64,000 nt of DNA from Glandiceps talaboti (GCF_964340395.1 NC_135563.1:10161575-10225574); one strand, 5' to 3'; counted from the stretch's first letter, positions 23,043 through 36,231 are shown. Numbers and translations: made by a program. Notes: a model not told the origin generated them from the sequence alone.

Positions 23043-23590
23043 GGTATGGCTCAATTCACACAACGACATGACACAACAGAACATAATGCCGTACAGCATG
23101 GCACAAAACATTACAATACTGTAACAATGCAATGCAACACAACACAGCTTAACTTAACACAACACAACACAACACAACACAACACAGCACAGCCCAACAC
23201 AACACAACACAACACAACACAACGCAACATAACACAACACAACACAGCAAAGTACAGCACAGCACAGCACAGCACAGCCCTGCTTAAACAAATAAAATTA
23301 TAACACAACACAACACAACACAACACAATGCGACACAGCACACCAGAACATGACGTGACACATCGAGAACAGCACAGCTGAATCACACAATGCACAACAC
23401 TATATTCGATACGACACAGCACAACACAACAAGGCATAGTACCACAATACAATGCACAGCCCAACACAAGACAACCCAGACACGACGCAGCCCAAGGCAA
23501 GACAAGACAAGACAAGAAAGACAAGACAAGACAAGACAACACAACACAAGACAACACAAGACAACACAACACAACACAAAGCAACCAACT
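23043..23590. repeat. (CACAA)n degenerate pentanucleotide array
   Basis: About 550 bp of CACAA, CACAG and GACAA pentamers with patches of variant units (AGCAC near 23255, AAGAC near 23495-23530) and a few short non-repeat interruptions. Long open frames on both strands (Thr/His/Asn-rich or Cys/Val/Leu-rich) are repeat translations. Confidence 0.97.
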
Positions 23591-24710
23591 ATACACAACC
23601 AACCATTGCCCAAATCATAGGCAAAGGTACAAATGATGCATTAAAAAAAACTATTATTGAATTAACATGAAAATCTCATTTCATGTTTCCCCAGGACTGG
23701 CATCATACATGATGACATTACATGAACATTCTGACTCGTATAATTTTCCATCGTGAATTACTTTGTAGTCGAAAGAGTTTACAAACCACATCCGAATATG
23801 ATGATAACAGCATTGCATATACTGTCATGTAAAAGTAAGTTTATTCTAAATAAGTTGACTTGATTAGACCATGTTTACCGGCGATTAGTATCCCATCTTA
23901 TATTTTCAAAATCAAGCCCGGTGCTAAAAATGGTATTTTTCTTTTTGTCGCGATTGCGGTTAAATGTTGTTTAAACCAAATCATGCCGATACATTTAAAA
24001 TACATTTGTTGGAAATGTTTGTTATAATATCTTATCTGAATGTGAAACAGTCAGGCTTTATGTTTCACCGCTACAACTTTCTACAATCTTATAAAAATAG
24101 CGATTGCATAGATATTAGGGTTCTAAGAGACATGAAATCAAGGAATTTCTTTTGACAAGTGATGTATGATTCCCCGTGGAATTCATGACATTTAACTGTT
24201 TCTTCATCTATCCTATGTGATTGAATTTTACATCGTCTAAGTCTACTATGACGTAGTTTTGTCTGCATTTTTGAATGACCTGTGATTTGACCTGTGATCA
24301 TAAATTTTGAACCAGGTAATCTGCTTCCAAATGTCAATCGTGTGTAACAGGTCAACGAAATTTGTTTGTGTTAGCACACATTGCACTTAGACTAGGAATT
24401 GTTTGTGTATGTTCATCGAGTTAGGGAGATATGTTTATCTGTCATTCCCTCCAAACAATCACTAACCACCCCTCGGAAACTGTTGCACAGTTGTATGATT
24501 AATAGGAAAATGGCACTGTCGCAATCCTTGCTGTATTTTACTGCCTCACAATACATTTCCCAAGATTCCGCTAAATGTCTATACTGGGAAATAATGCACG
24601 TTGTTTCATATCGTTCTAACATCTGTGGTCTTTGAAGTTAATTAGTCGAAAAGTATATTTTGGCGATTTGTTACTGCACGATAACTTTCTTATAAATTGA
24701 AACCTGAAGT
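23591..24710. other. AT-rich DNA with a small AGGTCA direct repeat
   Basis: Nothing gene-like. TGACCT occurs at 24276 and 24288, separated by six bases, with AGGTCA at about 24348 (see findings). Confidence 0.5.
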
Positions 24711-24711
24711 C

Positions 24712-24778
<67 letters not shown>
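24711..24778. repeat. (GT)n microsatellite
   Basis: About 30 GT units headed by TCTGTC. Confidence 0.98.
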
Positions 24779-24779
<1 letters not shown>

Positions 24780-27700
24780 ATCATTTTCTCCAAAACTGCT
24801 GGCTCAATTCAAACAAAAATTTGAAGACGTATTCCTTAGGGTAATGGCAAGAACTGATTAGGTTTTGGTAAACATTCCATGAATACTAATGAGCAATTTG
24901 TGTAATTAATGGTTTTCGGTAATTGCTATATATATTAAGAATGTCCGATTCAAATTCAATATAATTTGGTACATACATTTGCAATACCTTAGCACATCCG
25001 TCCTGAAAATATTATTGATGTATCTGGAAGTTTAAATAAGTTATTGGCATATTTCTGTAATTAGACGTGGTGGCCACAAAAAAGAAAAGCATTGTTTCTG
25101 GTCAGGAAATGTTGTCTAAATTCGATGCGAATTTAATTTTTTTTAAAAATTGTAATTGATCATGTTTAGTTATGCAGTTGTCTATTTACTGAAGTAGCAA
25201 TTAAAGTAGGTAGAGTTATTTTGTGTTTTCCCGTGGTTCTGCAGACTGCATTGATATCACAAAGTACTTTCAGATTTCTATAGTTTGGTACACCTTTTTG
25301 CCAATTCAGGGGTATATCATGTACTAATAGCTATAACAAAGATTGTTGCATTCCAGCAATTATTATGTGTAGGAACAAAAAGCTCAATATTACCCTTACT
25401 GAAGGCATTCAGTTTAAATCTGATTTAAACACACATTTGAGGGGTGCAACAAAATTACAGAAATGGCTATGCATTGCAGTTAAACATGATTGCGTAGCAA
25501 ACAATTATCTTCTTACAGCAAGATATGTAGCAAACACATAGCTACAACTAAACATTTGGGTTTAGTGTATTCCTTAAACACATTCATTTATAGATTGAAA
25601 ATAATCAAAAAGAAGGTCGTTATTTAGCATTCTCTGCTGAATTTGCCACTTCCAGCCCTGTCCTGTTGACACCCAGGGAATTTTATGTAGCAGCTCAGGT
25701 TAATAATGTTGTCCTGTTAAGTACCTGTAAAACGAATGGCAAAGTATTTTAGCATAGCTTAATGCCAGGCCGTGACATCCATTAACCAGTGCGGTAAGTA
25801 CGTTTACTAAATACAGTATCAGTAGAGTTTTATAACCCTGCCTCAGTAAATGTAGAATTTGTATGTTTTCGGAATTCTGTTTTATGAGTACTTGTGACAG
25901 ATCTCTCAGTTCCTATCCATTTTCTATGATTACATGCAATTGATATAGCTTATTATACCGTGTACAATCAATGTTATATCGTCTTTAAACAGAAAATATG
26001 GATTATATGCCCTGGTCATTCTACTGTCACGGCAACTCGTGTCTACGTCACTGGTTATGTGGTATTCAAAGTATGAGTCAAAATCGTTCCTACCCTCTAT
26101 TATCTTTCCTAATTTTCATAAATTATGCTCGAGGAGGTATAAATATATTATTCCCCAATGTTTGTGTTCATTCTGCCGGAAAAAAAGACTCGTTATCTAA
26201 GCGTCTATCATTATATTACTCGTCAAGTCCTCTTAAGTCATCTTATTTTTGGTTGAACACAAACATTGCTAGGAAAATGATATCAACGTATCCCTACTCT
26301 TGTATATTTACTAACTGCATTCTGATATGCCCCAAAGCGGTTTATTGTCAACTTTTACCGACGAATTTGCACGCATCGTCGATAAATTTTTCAAAGACAC
26401 CTATTATTTTGAAGTCTATCGTATAGCCATCTATTTCCGTTAGTGTAATAGCACATGTCCGCTGTCTTAAACCGTCATTCGATAGCTTTGGCATTGTTCC
26501 GATTCGTAATGGAAATTGAAAAAAGACAGGAAAAAACATAGAAAATGAAAAATGTTACTTGTATCTATTCAGGAGGAACTAAAGTATTAAATTACAACAT
26601 TCGGAATTCAAAGGCTGACATTATTATTACATCTAAAAAGGGAATAATTTGCTTGGTTAATACATACATACATTAAATGCAAACAAAGGAATGCATCTAA
26701 ATCCCACGAGAACGTTATGTGATCACTGGATACGCTTGATATTTAACATGTACATCGAATAAGTGCAGTGTGAATGATAAGTTATTTTTAAATGTATTTC
26801 CGGCTTAGTGAAAAATTAAGCCATAATGAGTGTTTATTTTCGAGAACATATGTTCCAATATAGTTGCAACCTTCCCAAGGGGGTGTGAAGAAACTGACCT
26901 CACTCTCACAGTTTTGCTCTCTCCGTCTGGGAAAATACACAACACGAGGGCTCAAGCTGAATGTTTAAAATCATTTTAAGTTTCAAATTATCGGTATTCT
27001 ACCCAGTGCAATTAATTGCCAATGCTTGATATAGGGACATTTTCTCTACAGCTAACTCTACAAGTGTTATATCCTATACAGGGAAAGATTAATGTATGCA
27101 TTGAATTGCACTATAAAACCGGAGCATTACCGTAAGGTTTTAACATTCCACATGTAGGCCCTACTTGTGTTTATTTACTGGCAATACGTACGTGGTTACA
27201 CAACTGTTTCTAATATGTAGTGAAATGGACTTAGAGAAACAAACCAAGGCATCATATCATTTTCGTTCACGTCGCATGAATTAGTTTAATACGAACAAGT
27301 CACAATATGGCGACATCGCCAGTAGTACTTTGCGAAACCTGAGCATCGAACCGGTATTGTAATATTAATCCACAAGATCAAGAAGAGTTTGCACCAGTGT
27401 CTCTAATATTTGATTAAAAACATGGAATTATATACTTTAGATAACATGTCGCCAGGCCGCTTTTTTGTTCAGGATTGAATCAAAGTATATTATGGTTAAA
27501 ACGCCAGCACATCATTACTGTGAACAGAATTGTAAGTTGAGACAGGAAAGTGAATACAAGCATCTGGAGTGTTGGTCAAGGTCACTGGATTGCTCTGATT
27601 AATTTATTACATTCATCATTACCATCATAAATAACCGACTTCGAGTTTCTACCTAATCTATACCCATCGGGATGAAATTACATACACAATTATGAAGGGA

Positions 27701-28599
27701 AGTTTTATTTCAATACAAGCAAATGCAATCTCGTGACTGTGTAACTACCATTCATGAATAAATTATCCAAAGGTTAATGAGACTTACAAAGTAGTGACCT
27801 GAATACATCGGAACGTGCAATCAACTGGAATAGTTTGTAGACATATATTCAGGGTTCAGGGCATTAGGATATTAGTAATACATCAGTGTCGAGGAAAAGC
27901 ATCAATCTAAAGTGTACTGATTTCCAAATAACCAAATGATTACTTTGATTAGATTAGCAACTATACCTCTGGAAGTTTGCTTCCCAACGGACACAGCCGA
28001 TCAGGTGTCTTTTAAGATAAGGCTATGCTTCCTCCTTTTGGGGATAATGGTAAACAACTTTTAATGTACTCTTCAAATTTTCGTGCGAACAGACATGAGA
28101 ATCATAACAGTGCGGACGTTGGTGAATTAACTTTCCATGGACTTCGCTTGTTAACCTCACTGCTAAAGGTGTACGCTACCCATACAATGGTATTATAAAG
28201 GTACCCGATACTTTAAATTGGCGATGGTAATCTAAACTATCTGCCCACCAGCGGTAACTATGTGATGAGATGGGAAGGACACGTTGAAACAAAGGCAAAT
28301 GGAAATACAACAACATTAAAATGATATACTGTTGAGCACAGTGCGCTAAATTAGAAAGAGCTCTAATATAGTTTAACTAAATAAAAGAGTAGGTTTATGG
28401 TATATTTGTATCAAGCAAGACCAGCGTCCCAGCGAACAACGTAAATGAACTGACACCTTAAGATGACAGCCATATACCAGAAATTCAAATCCAATTTATT
28501 TTCCAAGTATAATTGCACGTACAAATAGTTTTGCTAAGAGTGTGCATGTACTCTCGTACAAAAGTAAATATGACTGGCATGTCTCTGAACATTCAATAA
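24779..28599. other. long unannotated stretch
   Basis: About 3.8 kb. The first 200 bp after the GT tract (TCTCCAAAACTGCTGG and onwards) has the look of a microsatellite-headed interspersed repeat, but no second copy is in the window. The longest non-repeat open frame of the window (142 codons, 25998-26426) lies here and resembles nothing known. Confidence 0.4.
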
Positions 28600-28634
28600 C
28601 CAACCAACCAACCAACCAACCAACCAACCAACCA

Positions 28635-28683
<49 letters not shown>

Positions 28684-28732
28684 AAAACAAACAAACAAAC
28701 ACACAAACAAACAAACAAACACACAAACAATC
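28600..28732. repeat. (CCAA)n-(CAGA)n-(CAAA)n compound microsatellite
   Basis: Three A-rich tetranucleotide blocks lie end to end, each one substitution from a neighbour. Confidence 0.97.
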
Positions 28733-29744
28733 AAACACATTGACATAAATTATGTAGCAGAAGAGAAGGGCACATTGAACATCTGCAACAACACCACGAG
28801 ACTAACATTGTTGCCAGCTACTTTGAAATCGTCTCACGTGGCTATATTCTCAAGTATTAGACTTCTTGCACATGCAGAGTTAGCTGTTAGCACAGTTTTA
28901 CTGGAAGAGATTATATGTACTGATGTACTGGACAGTGTCATATTAACATCTTACCCTAAAAAACAACAAATGCTGAGTAGAAAAGTGCATCGCTTTATGA
29001 TGACGATTGTTAAAACTGAGGCGATAAACAAAGAAACCGTAGTACATGGTTGACAAGCAAAAAAATAGATGCAATCTAAATTATCTATGAGTCATGATAT
29101 TGTAAAGGTCAGAGTGTAAATTGGAATCTGCAAGTTGCTGATTTGAGCTGTACCGCTGTCGTTTGTTTCTCAATGACCGAAGTCCCCTGAAAACAGCAAT
29201 TGTGCCTCAGTCAACACAACTGGTAGGAGAGCGGATGTTATACGAAAAAGTTTATCCCACGAACTTATAGAAGCGGTAGTCGTTTTTATGGCCTCAAGGA
29301 GGAGAAGAAATACAGGTCTGTCCCAGCGTTATTAATGATATAGCGCTCTGATCACGACATCCAATGTGAAAGGGGCATTATTCATTTTTGTAAGTGGGTA
29401 CCATTATCTGTTACCATCGTCATTAATTAGCTAATACTGTATTCACTTGTCTGAACATTTCAGTGTAATGTCATGTGTGCACGCTATGTTATGCTAATAT
29501 TTCTTTCAGACATCCCCATTCCGTTAGTCACTAATATATGTGAGATGACTGTTACTTTAAACCAATGATAGCTTATTCAAAACGTTCCGGTGGTTGTGTT
29601 AGCTGTCCATGAGAATATGTACACATGGACAGGGATAGGTAAGCCAATACATCCGATGGCTTATGTTCATGGATCAAAGCATGATAAAGACACATATATG
29701 CGAATGATTAAAACCCATAAGCATTACCATCGTATTCGTCGTTA
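28733..29744. other. AT-rich DNA without recognisable feature
   Basis: A 92-codon frame at 28775-29053 is open but unrecognised. No repeats. Confidence 0.5.
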
Positions 29745-29782
29745 TCATGATCATGATCATGATAATCATGATAATCATCATC

Positions 29783-29870
<88 letters not shown>

Positions 29871-29871
29871 G

Positions 29872-29919
<48 letters not shown>

Positions 29920-29933
29920 TATCATCATCGTCG

Positions 29934-29971
<38 letters not shown>
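29745..29971. repeat. (GAT)n-(ATC)n strand-switching microsatellite
   Basis: GATCAT/GATAAT units lead into about 13 GAT units (29784-29823), which flip directly to ATC units running to 29971 with two short interruptions. Since ATC is the reverse complement of GAT, the junction at 29823 is the centre of a perfect palindrome with arms of about 40 bp. His-, Met- and Ile-rich frames here are artefacts. Confidence 0.97.
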
Positions 29972-30275
29972 TTTTCAATGGGACATTTATTCGTATTTGC
30001 CCTATTTACAGTGAAGTGTTAAAATATTTACAATTATACAGTTCAGCAAAGTACGAATCTTGTCAATGTACAAATACACTATTTACATGTTTACATTATT
30101 CATAACGTACGAAGCTAATAAATGGGTTCAAAACAGATGTTGTTGGAGTTACTGTGACATGTTTAAGTTAAGTAAAGCAGTGCTAAAATTCTAAATGTAA
30201 TTGTCCATTTGATACGCTGCAGATGGCGTTGCTGATGCTCCAAGTTGAGTTGAATATCGTTAGTTGTTCCTTAAG

Positions 30276-30282
30276 TCATCCA

Positions 30283-30324
<42 letters not shown>

Positions 30325-30400
30325 TTTCTCCCCTCTTTCTTTTCCTCCTCCTCCTCCTCACGACCACCCCCCACTACCACCACCACCACCACCACCACCC
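30276..30400. repeat. (ATC)n-(CCT)n-(CAC)n compound trinucleotide repeat
   Basis: Three pyrimidine-biased trinucleotide blocks are separated by short C/T-rich spacers. Confidence 0.95.
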
Positions 30401-31029
30401 ATTTCGAATTCACTAAAACGGAAAGTTGTAATTGCTACTTTAGATTCGATTCTTGTATCAAACTGAAGATTACTTCTAAAATGGACGTCTGTCTATTGTA
30501 AAGTAATAATACTCCCGACTTAAGTTTGAAGTAACAGCGCGAAAGATTCACTATTGATTTATGTTATGGGTCAGCTAACGACAGGTTGAAGAGAAAATAA
30601 AGTTACATCGATTTATCCACAGTATCTAATTTCCTGTCTATCTACGAAAGTACTATTAGGGATGGTCTGTTTTGAAGTGTTTTAATGGACTATGACAGAT
30701 CATGACTCCGTGCATAACGTGAATCTGTAATGAAAAAGAATACTCGATGTCACATTTGATATTTGCAACGTAGCAACGTATTCTTTCCGATACAAAACTA
30801 ATAGCCACTAGAAATACAATACAGAAATTGTATTTTAAACGAGTGGGAAAATGGTTTTAGGCCATGTCACAAAAGCCTAGATCTTTACGAATTACAGTAT
30901 ATGCAGTAGGGATCACAAACATTGGAGACATACAAAAGAAGACATATACACAACCGCTCACAGGTTGGTAACTGTTTCTCAAAACCCCTCTACATCACGC
31001 CAAGGCAAATACACTTAGATGCAGAAATT
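30401..31029. other. AT-rich DNA without recognisable feature
   Basis: Nothing recognised. Confidence 0.5.
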
Positions 31030-31186
31030 TGTTTTAAAGTTGAAATTACCACCAACAGATCTTCTAAATCTAAATGGGTATTATTTGAATAATTCACGTG
31101 GGGTCGCAATTACGTCAGAGGTTTACATATAAGATCCACTTATTAAATTTCGCAGAGCTGTTGGTGGTAATTTTATATTCAAAACA
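31030..31186. mobile_element. 157-bp inverted-repeat element
   Basis: AAATTACCACCAACAG (31043-31058) is repeated perfectly in inverse at 31158-31173. Homology extends outwards with a TTTTRAA-like block and inwards with TCT, for about 32 bp per arm. The spacer is about 100 bp with no coding. Confidence 0.7.
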
Positions 31187-32373
31187 TCTGTCTATGTTAT
31201 ATACTTTGCACGTAAAGAGCTTCTTGAGACATTAACACCAAAACAAGTCAGTCTGAGGGCGATGATTGAACGTACACAATTGGTTGAGGGTTGAGGGTGA
31301 CGTGGGGTGGTGCAAACATTGATGTACTACTATTGGAAATTTCCGCTCAAGATCATTGGTATTCTCAAAGTATATGTACTCACCATTATTTGTGATTAGT
31401 AATTAAGTGTCATATAATAGTCGGTTTACCTTTTTATTAAGCGTTTTCCCTTGATACCAAATGGTGGACTAGCTATATTAGTTCTTTGATTAGGAGTATT
31501 ACATGTATACGTAAAGATAGGACTATTTAACAGTATAAATTAATCATTTAAAAGTTGCCTGTAAACATCAATGGTATCACTCTAGTTTGTCGTATCGCGA
31601 GATGTCAGGAACTCCCAATGGACCTAGCACTGGCTGATAGACCATTAGCGTGTTTGAATTCTGATCAAAACCCCAGCGAAGTCTTCACAATTAGCCTTGG
31701 AGAAATACGTATCAATGAGGTAGTTTTGGAGCATACCACCAGAACAGGAAACGGTTATTGTATTTGATAGGTTGACACCTTGAGGCTGTAGACATTCGGT
31801 AAAGTAGCTTATTCATTGTTGTACTGCAAAGTAAGTAACTAGCTTTATTTGCTGTTGATTATGTTGAGTTCCACTTGGTAGGATTTGCTTAATATGTTAC
31901 AATATAGTTCAAATTCTGTTGCCCTATAAAGTCAAATATTTTGCGAGAAACAAAAGTCCTTGCAGGCAGATGTATAAGTGGAATTACGGGAAGCATACAC
32001 AACACATATTTACTTAACTCTAGAAATATCCAAATGAGTTTAAAGTGGTTTTTGACCTTTAATGTACCGGTAAGTGTCTGCTCTTGAAAACGATTCCATT
32101 AAAATTGCACACTCGAGTTTGGTTAACAAGTACATGTGCCGTGCCTCTTGCTGCAAAAGTAATAAAGGATTCCGGCCCTTAGACTTTGATAACATCAAAG
32201 ATAACACTAGCGCTCATGTCGTCGCTATATTACTAACACTGCTTCACTTCATCATCTCGTGTGAGAAAAACTCTTACCCAATTTTGCTACATTTTCTTTG
32301 TGTGAGCTACCATAATTGCAGCGAACCGTCTTAACACATCGGCCCTATCGCTTGTTGGCATGTCGGGAGATTA
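31187..32373. other. AT-rich DNA without recognisable feature
   Basis: Frames of 70 and 86 codons (31555-31767, 32074-32334) are open but unrecognised. Confidence 0.5.
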
Positions 32374-32470
32374 AAATGTAACAATTACTGTACAATGTTT
32401 ACCTAACAGATAGTGAAATATAACAATGTTAGTAAGATTTCATTCAAAGCCAGATTGTGATTTGTTTCTA
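32374..32470. repeat. ~43-bp dispersed repeat, 2 units
   Basis: AATGTAACAATTA at 32375 and AATATAACAATGTTAGTAAG at about 32416 match the units at 5400-5570, including the downstream AGCCAGA-TGTG block. Confidence 0.55.
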
Positions 32471-33204
32471 CTCAAATTTATTTCATTGTAACTGAAATAA
32501 CTCACTAACTTTCAGTACTCAGAGCACATAACAACTACATATCAAACATAATTATTGTGATTTTTGTTCTGACCTGCTCGCTACGGGGTCGATAGTACAT
32601 AACAGAGGAAACCAACAATGCAACCATTTGCCTATAATCTGAACGACTCCTGTTCAGACTTTTCAGGCAAGATATATCAATTTACATCGTACTCGCACAC
32701 TGCACAACACTGGGGCATGTAGTAAGTTACATATAATGCGTTATGTTTCAAGTTTCTATGTCATAATCTCACCACCAAAATAACGATAAAGCTAAACACC
32801 GGAAATCCCCATGCATCAATATAGAACAAGAAGAAATGTCTCCTTGTTGAACTATTGTTGTCGAATATCAATCAACCCATTTAACTGTTATATGGTATTA
32901 GAATGATGTTTTCACCTATGAACCTTTTTAGTATCAGACGGGACGTTAATGTGTTGTGCAATTGTTGCTTGTTACTATACTGAAGACGACGTGGGTATAA
33001 GATATATGCCAACATCATACACATCCACGTTCTGTCTTTAGCATCATCTTGACAACATCACTTAGCACTCTTAGGAGCAAGAGAATATTGTCACCGTTTA
33101 CAATGTACAGAAAGTGCTACAAAGTCTGCCAGCGAGCCTGGTATTTGACGTAATATCAAATATTTGTCAGCTGAGACTACATTACAAAAATCACATGCGG
33201 CAGA

Positions 33205-33207
<3 letters not shown>
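32471..33207. other. AT-rich DNA without recognisable feature
   Basis: Nothing recognised. Confidence 0.5.

Positions 33208-33245
<38 letters not shown>
33208..33245. repeat. (AC)n microsatellite
   Basis: Nineteen AC units. Confidence 0.98.
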
Positions 33246-33247
<2 letters not shown>

Positions 33248-33889
33248 TAATTTGCTTTAAATTCCTCGAATTTCTCATTAATGATATTGAAAATAAGAGA
33301 ATTGCTATCATGAGCTTTCTTTGTCACTGTGACATACACGATAAAAGAAAGTTTATATTCACGACATTCAATGAAAGATGACGTATAGCTGCACTTGTCG
33401 AAGTAAATCCAAATCAGCTGTACATAATTGCAAGAGGTGACCCCTAAGTGATACCGCTATCACGATTCATTAGCTGGTTCAACATAACCATCCATTAGTA
33501 AAACAACTATTACAAATACACTGTCACGAATTTGGTACTTATATAATTAAACGGAGATAGTCTCGCTTGTATTTCATGATTGCAATAATCAAATCAAAGG
33601 TAATCACACAAAACAACTCTCCTGAACCACCGACATTAATTTCACGGAAGAGTTATTTTGCAGTTGAAAAAAAAATTTTGTTCATTATGAAATTAGGCGA
33701 AGATAGGACAAATGTCTGACTCAATGATTTCTGGCTGACGCTGAGACATGCATGAAATGCATGTGTCTGTAATATAATGTAACACGAGAAAAACTAAGCA
33801 GATCACAATCTTTAGTTACACACACTGCAAACCGTAAAAGTAAGATTTCAACATATCTATTGCACATATAAACATACATCGTAAGCTCG
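33246..33889. other. AT-rich DNA without recognisable feature
   Basis: Only a small perfect hairpin, GTGATA around an ACCGC-type loop, near 33450-33465. Confidence 0.5.
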
Positions 33890-34480
33890 GTAGGATATAT
33901 TGTTTAATATTACTTCTTAAATAGGTTCTTTAATTTCGAAGTGCTTAATAATTCCTTCTTAATGCCCTAAACAGACACATCTTTACATAACACAACTAAT
34001 ACTGGAACACGAATAGAAGACGACATGATACATTTATCACCCCTTATCATGTCAAATATACTGAATGCAAAGAATATTGGATATGCTATGAAATACTTTA
34101 TTTGATATCAAGTTATGCTTGCTAGAATTGGCACATAATGTTTAATGTTACATTATTAATAAGTGCTTAGATTTTAAAGAGTCTATTATTCCTTATTAAA
34201 GGCTTAAACAGTTTTTTTGTTCAGATTCTAAATTTCCTCCTTAAAAAGAAGAAGAGTTTTATAAATATTTACCGTGTCACAAAAAGTCGACTACTCATGC
34301 AATAAGTTATTTGATACACAGGAGGAACTTGATGCGATTGCGACATAATATCTAACGTTTCTTCATACATTTAGATCTGCTTGCAGATTTTAAAGTGTGT
34401 AACCGTATGTCTTCAACACGTATAAACTCTTTTCATGGAAAGAAAGGCGAGAGAATATGACTATTAATGACTTCATGTAT
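33890..34480. repeat. degenerate ~210-240-bp tandem repeat, about 3 units
   Basis: A CATAATGTTTAATRTTAC-like block appears near 33895, 34134 and 34344. Each is followed by an ATTTTAAAG-like block, ATTCCTT and CTAAACA-type words, and preceded in units 2 and 3 by TTATTTGATA. Divergence is high, so this is an old array. A 9-bp perfect hairpin (GACATGATA) lies in unit 1 at about 34023-34054. Confidence 0.45.
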
Positions 34481-34643
34481 CATATATCCTAATTTCGTAT
34501 GGTAGGGTCTATGTCGTGAAATGCTATTTGACAATTTCAAGAAAAAAGAAAACGATTCAATAATATCAGTTTGTAATGTCACATTTGTATTCCTACGTTG
34601 AAAGTTTCAAATTATTCAAGCAACCCACCCTAACAGTATACCC

Positions 34644-34728
34644 TATACACGAGATTTGGGTAGTCGCACTATTCGTGACATTTCGGCTTGTGCTATACGG
34701 ATCGAAATGAACCCAAATTGAGTGTATA
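34644..34728. repeat. 85-bp hairpin
   Basis: TATACACGAGATTTGGGT (34644-34661) and ACCCAAATTGAGTGTATA (34711-34728) are inverted copies matching at 15 of 18 positions, with a 49-bp loop. Confidence 0.55.
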
Positions 34729-36231
34729 ACCAACGTGGCAGCGATTACTGCTGCGCCTATATCATAACTTGCACTCGAGTAGTATTATCTCAAATTAAAC
34801 TTCGACAGATCTCAGAAATGGCAGGAAAAGTATTTTCTCTAGAACTGTGTCCAAAACACCTGGCCAAAGAACGAACGTTTTAACCTCAGTGTATTTCATG
34901 TGAAAAGGACCCTTCAAATTTGTATTGGAATCGCGATCCTTAGAAAGGCATTTTAATGTTTTTTACGCAAAGCCGACATAAGTTGCCTAAATCTTTGTTA
35001 GCCTATTTACCTACTTTTGCAAATCATCTGTAAAAACTTTTTAAAACGTTCGGCAATTCAGTGTCAGTTGTTGACAAAATGGCGTCGGGAACTGAACAGA
35101 ACGTTCAATTTGTCGCTTTCTTTATGAAGTCAATCGTTTCGTAAGAGTTGGCCTTTTGAAAGACGCATGTGTAGTCGACTGTTAAATTAATTTTCCAGCC
35201 TGAAAGAATATGTTGTAAACTTGTGAAACAATTTTGTGCGCATGTTTAGACACATTGGACGATAGCGATGACACCCTCGGACAGGTTGTGTATAGCTGAG
35301 CATTTTAACATATATGCCCTTACGACCATTTTAGCACTTGTGTATGCAAATATTTTACCATTGCTTCGGTGAGAATTCGTCCAATCAGATTGACACACTG
35401 TAGTGACTGACAAGCTGATGCGATATAATATAATGTTTATACATTACCCATTATTTACCTATACCAGCTATATTTCCCCTTTATGCGACACTACATATTA
35501 CGTTCCTAACAATTTGAATTGCTTGTGCACGTTCATGATTATTATAACTTTAATGACAACAGTCCTTTCGTAATAACATAAGATATGCTATGGATGAACT
35601 GACATTGACAAGGTTATCTCGGGTCATCGTGTTGTGACGACCATCATGTTAGAGTAACGAATCGTAGAATGTCAATGACGTCATCATTTAAACGTTCAAT
35701 GCTGATACAAACGAGGAACATTAATTTGTATATTGAAGGGAGACTACCTTATATCTGCTGTACGTAAACTCAAATTGCTAAAAAGGTTTACCGCTATAAT
35801 ATATCCGTATAAACATCCTTATAAAGAATGAAGTTTCCACAGGCGAGAAGTCCGTGTACAGCAATCAATGACAAAACAAACGATGAGGTCTCAAGAACCT
35901 TTTTAAAGACCTTTTTGAACAATGTCTACAAAAATGATCGTTAGAATGATCTCAATTTTCAGGGAAAAAAAGCGATGAGAGTATTTCAGCCAGCCTTTTC
36001 AAAGAGTGGGACACAGTGTCCCGAGACCTTCATTTTTCTCACATGCAGACCTATGCTAGATATTTGCTGAATGATTATGCAATTGCCTATCCAATCATGT
36101 TGTTATCTATGCAATATAAGCGATAATTTGGCTGTTGCTAAACATATTTGCATACAATATCAGTGTGGGTCATCTATCACCTGTCACTTCCAAAAATTTT
36201 TGGTCAGGTCCACAAAATGTGTGTCAAATGA
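34729..36231. other. unannotated DNA with a weak start-exon candidate
   Basis: The stretch at 35079-35140 reads as a short exon with good start context and a GTAAG donor (see findings). Nothing else is recognised. Confidence 0.4.

Noticed and set aside
23111-23602. 163-codon Cys/Val/Leu-rich minus-strand frame, membrane-like
   Set aside because: It is the pentanucleotide array read in frame. The hydrophobicity comes from the repeat.
25998-26426. 142-codon frame starting at ATG, not in a repeat
   Set aside because: The length is near the upper end expected by chance in 64 kb of this composition. No domain, no splice context, and the composition is irregular. Worth testing by RNA-seq but not callable.
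27336-27356. Minus-strand GGTTCGATGC, considered as a tRNA B box
   Set aside because: No A box and no cloverleaf upstream.
29590-30105. 171-codon His/Asp-rich frame
   Set aside because: The core is the GAT/ATC repeat and the flanks have no recognisable domain or start context.
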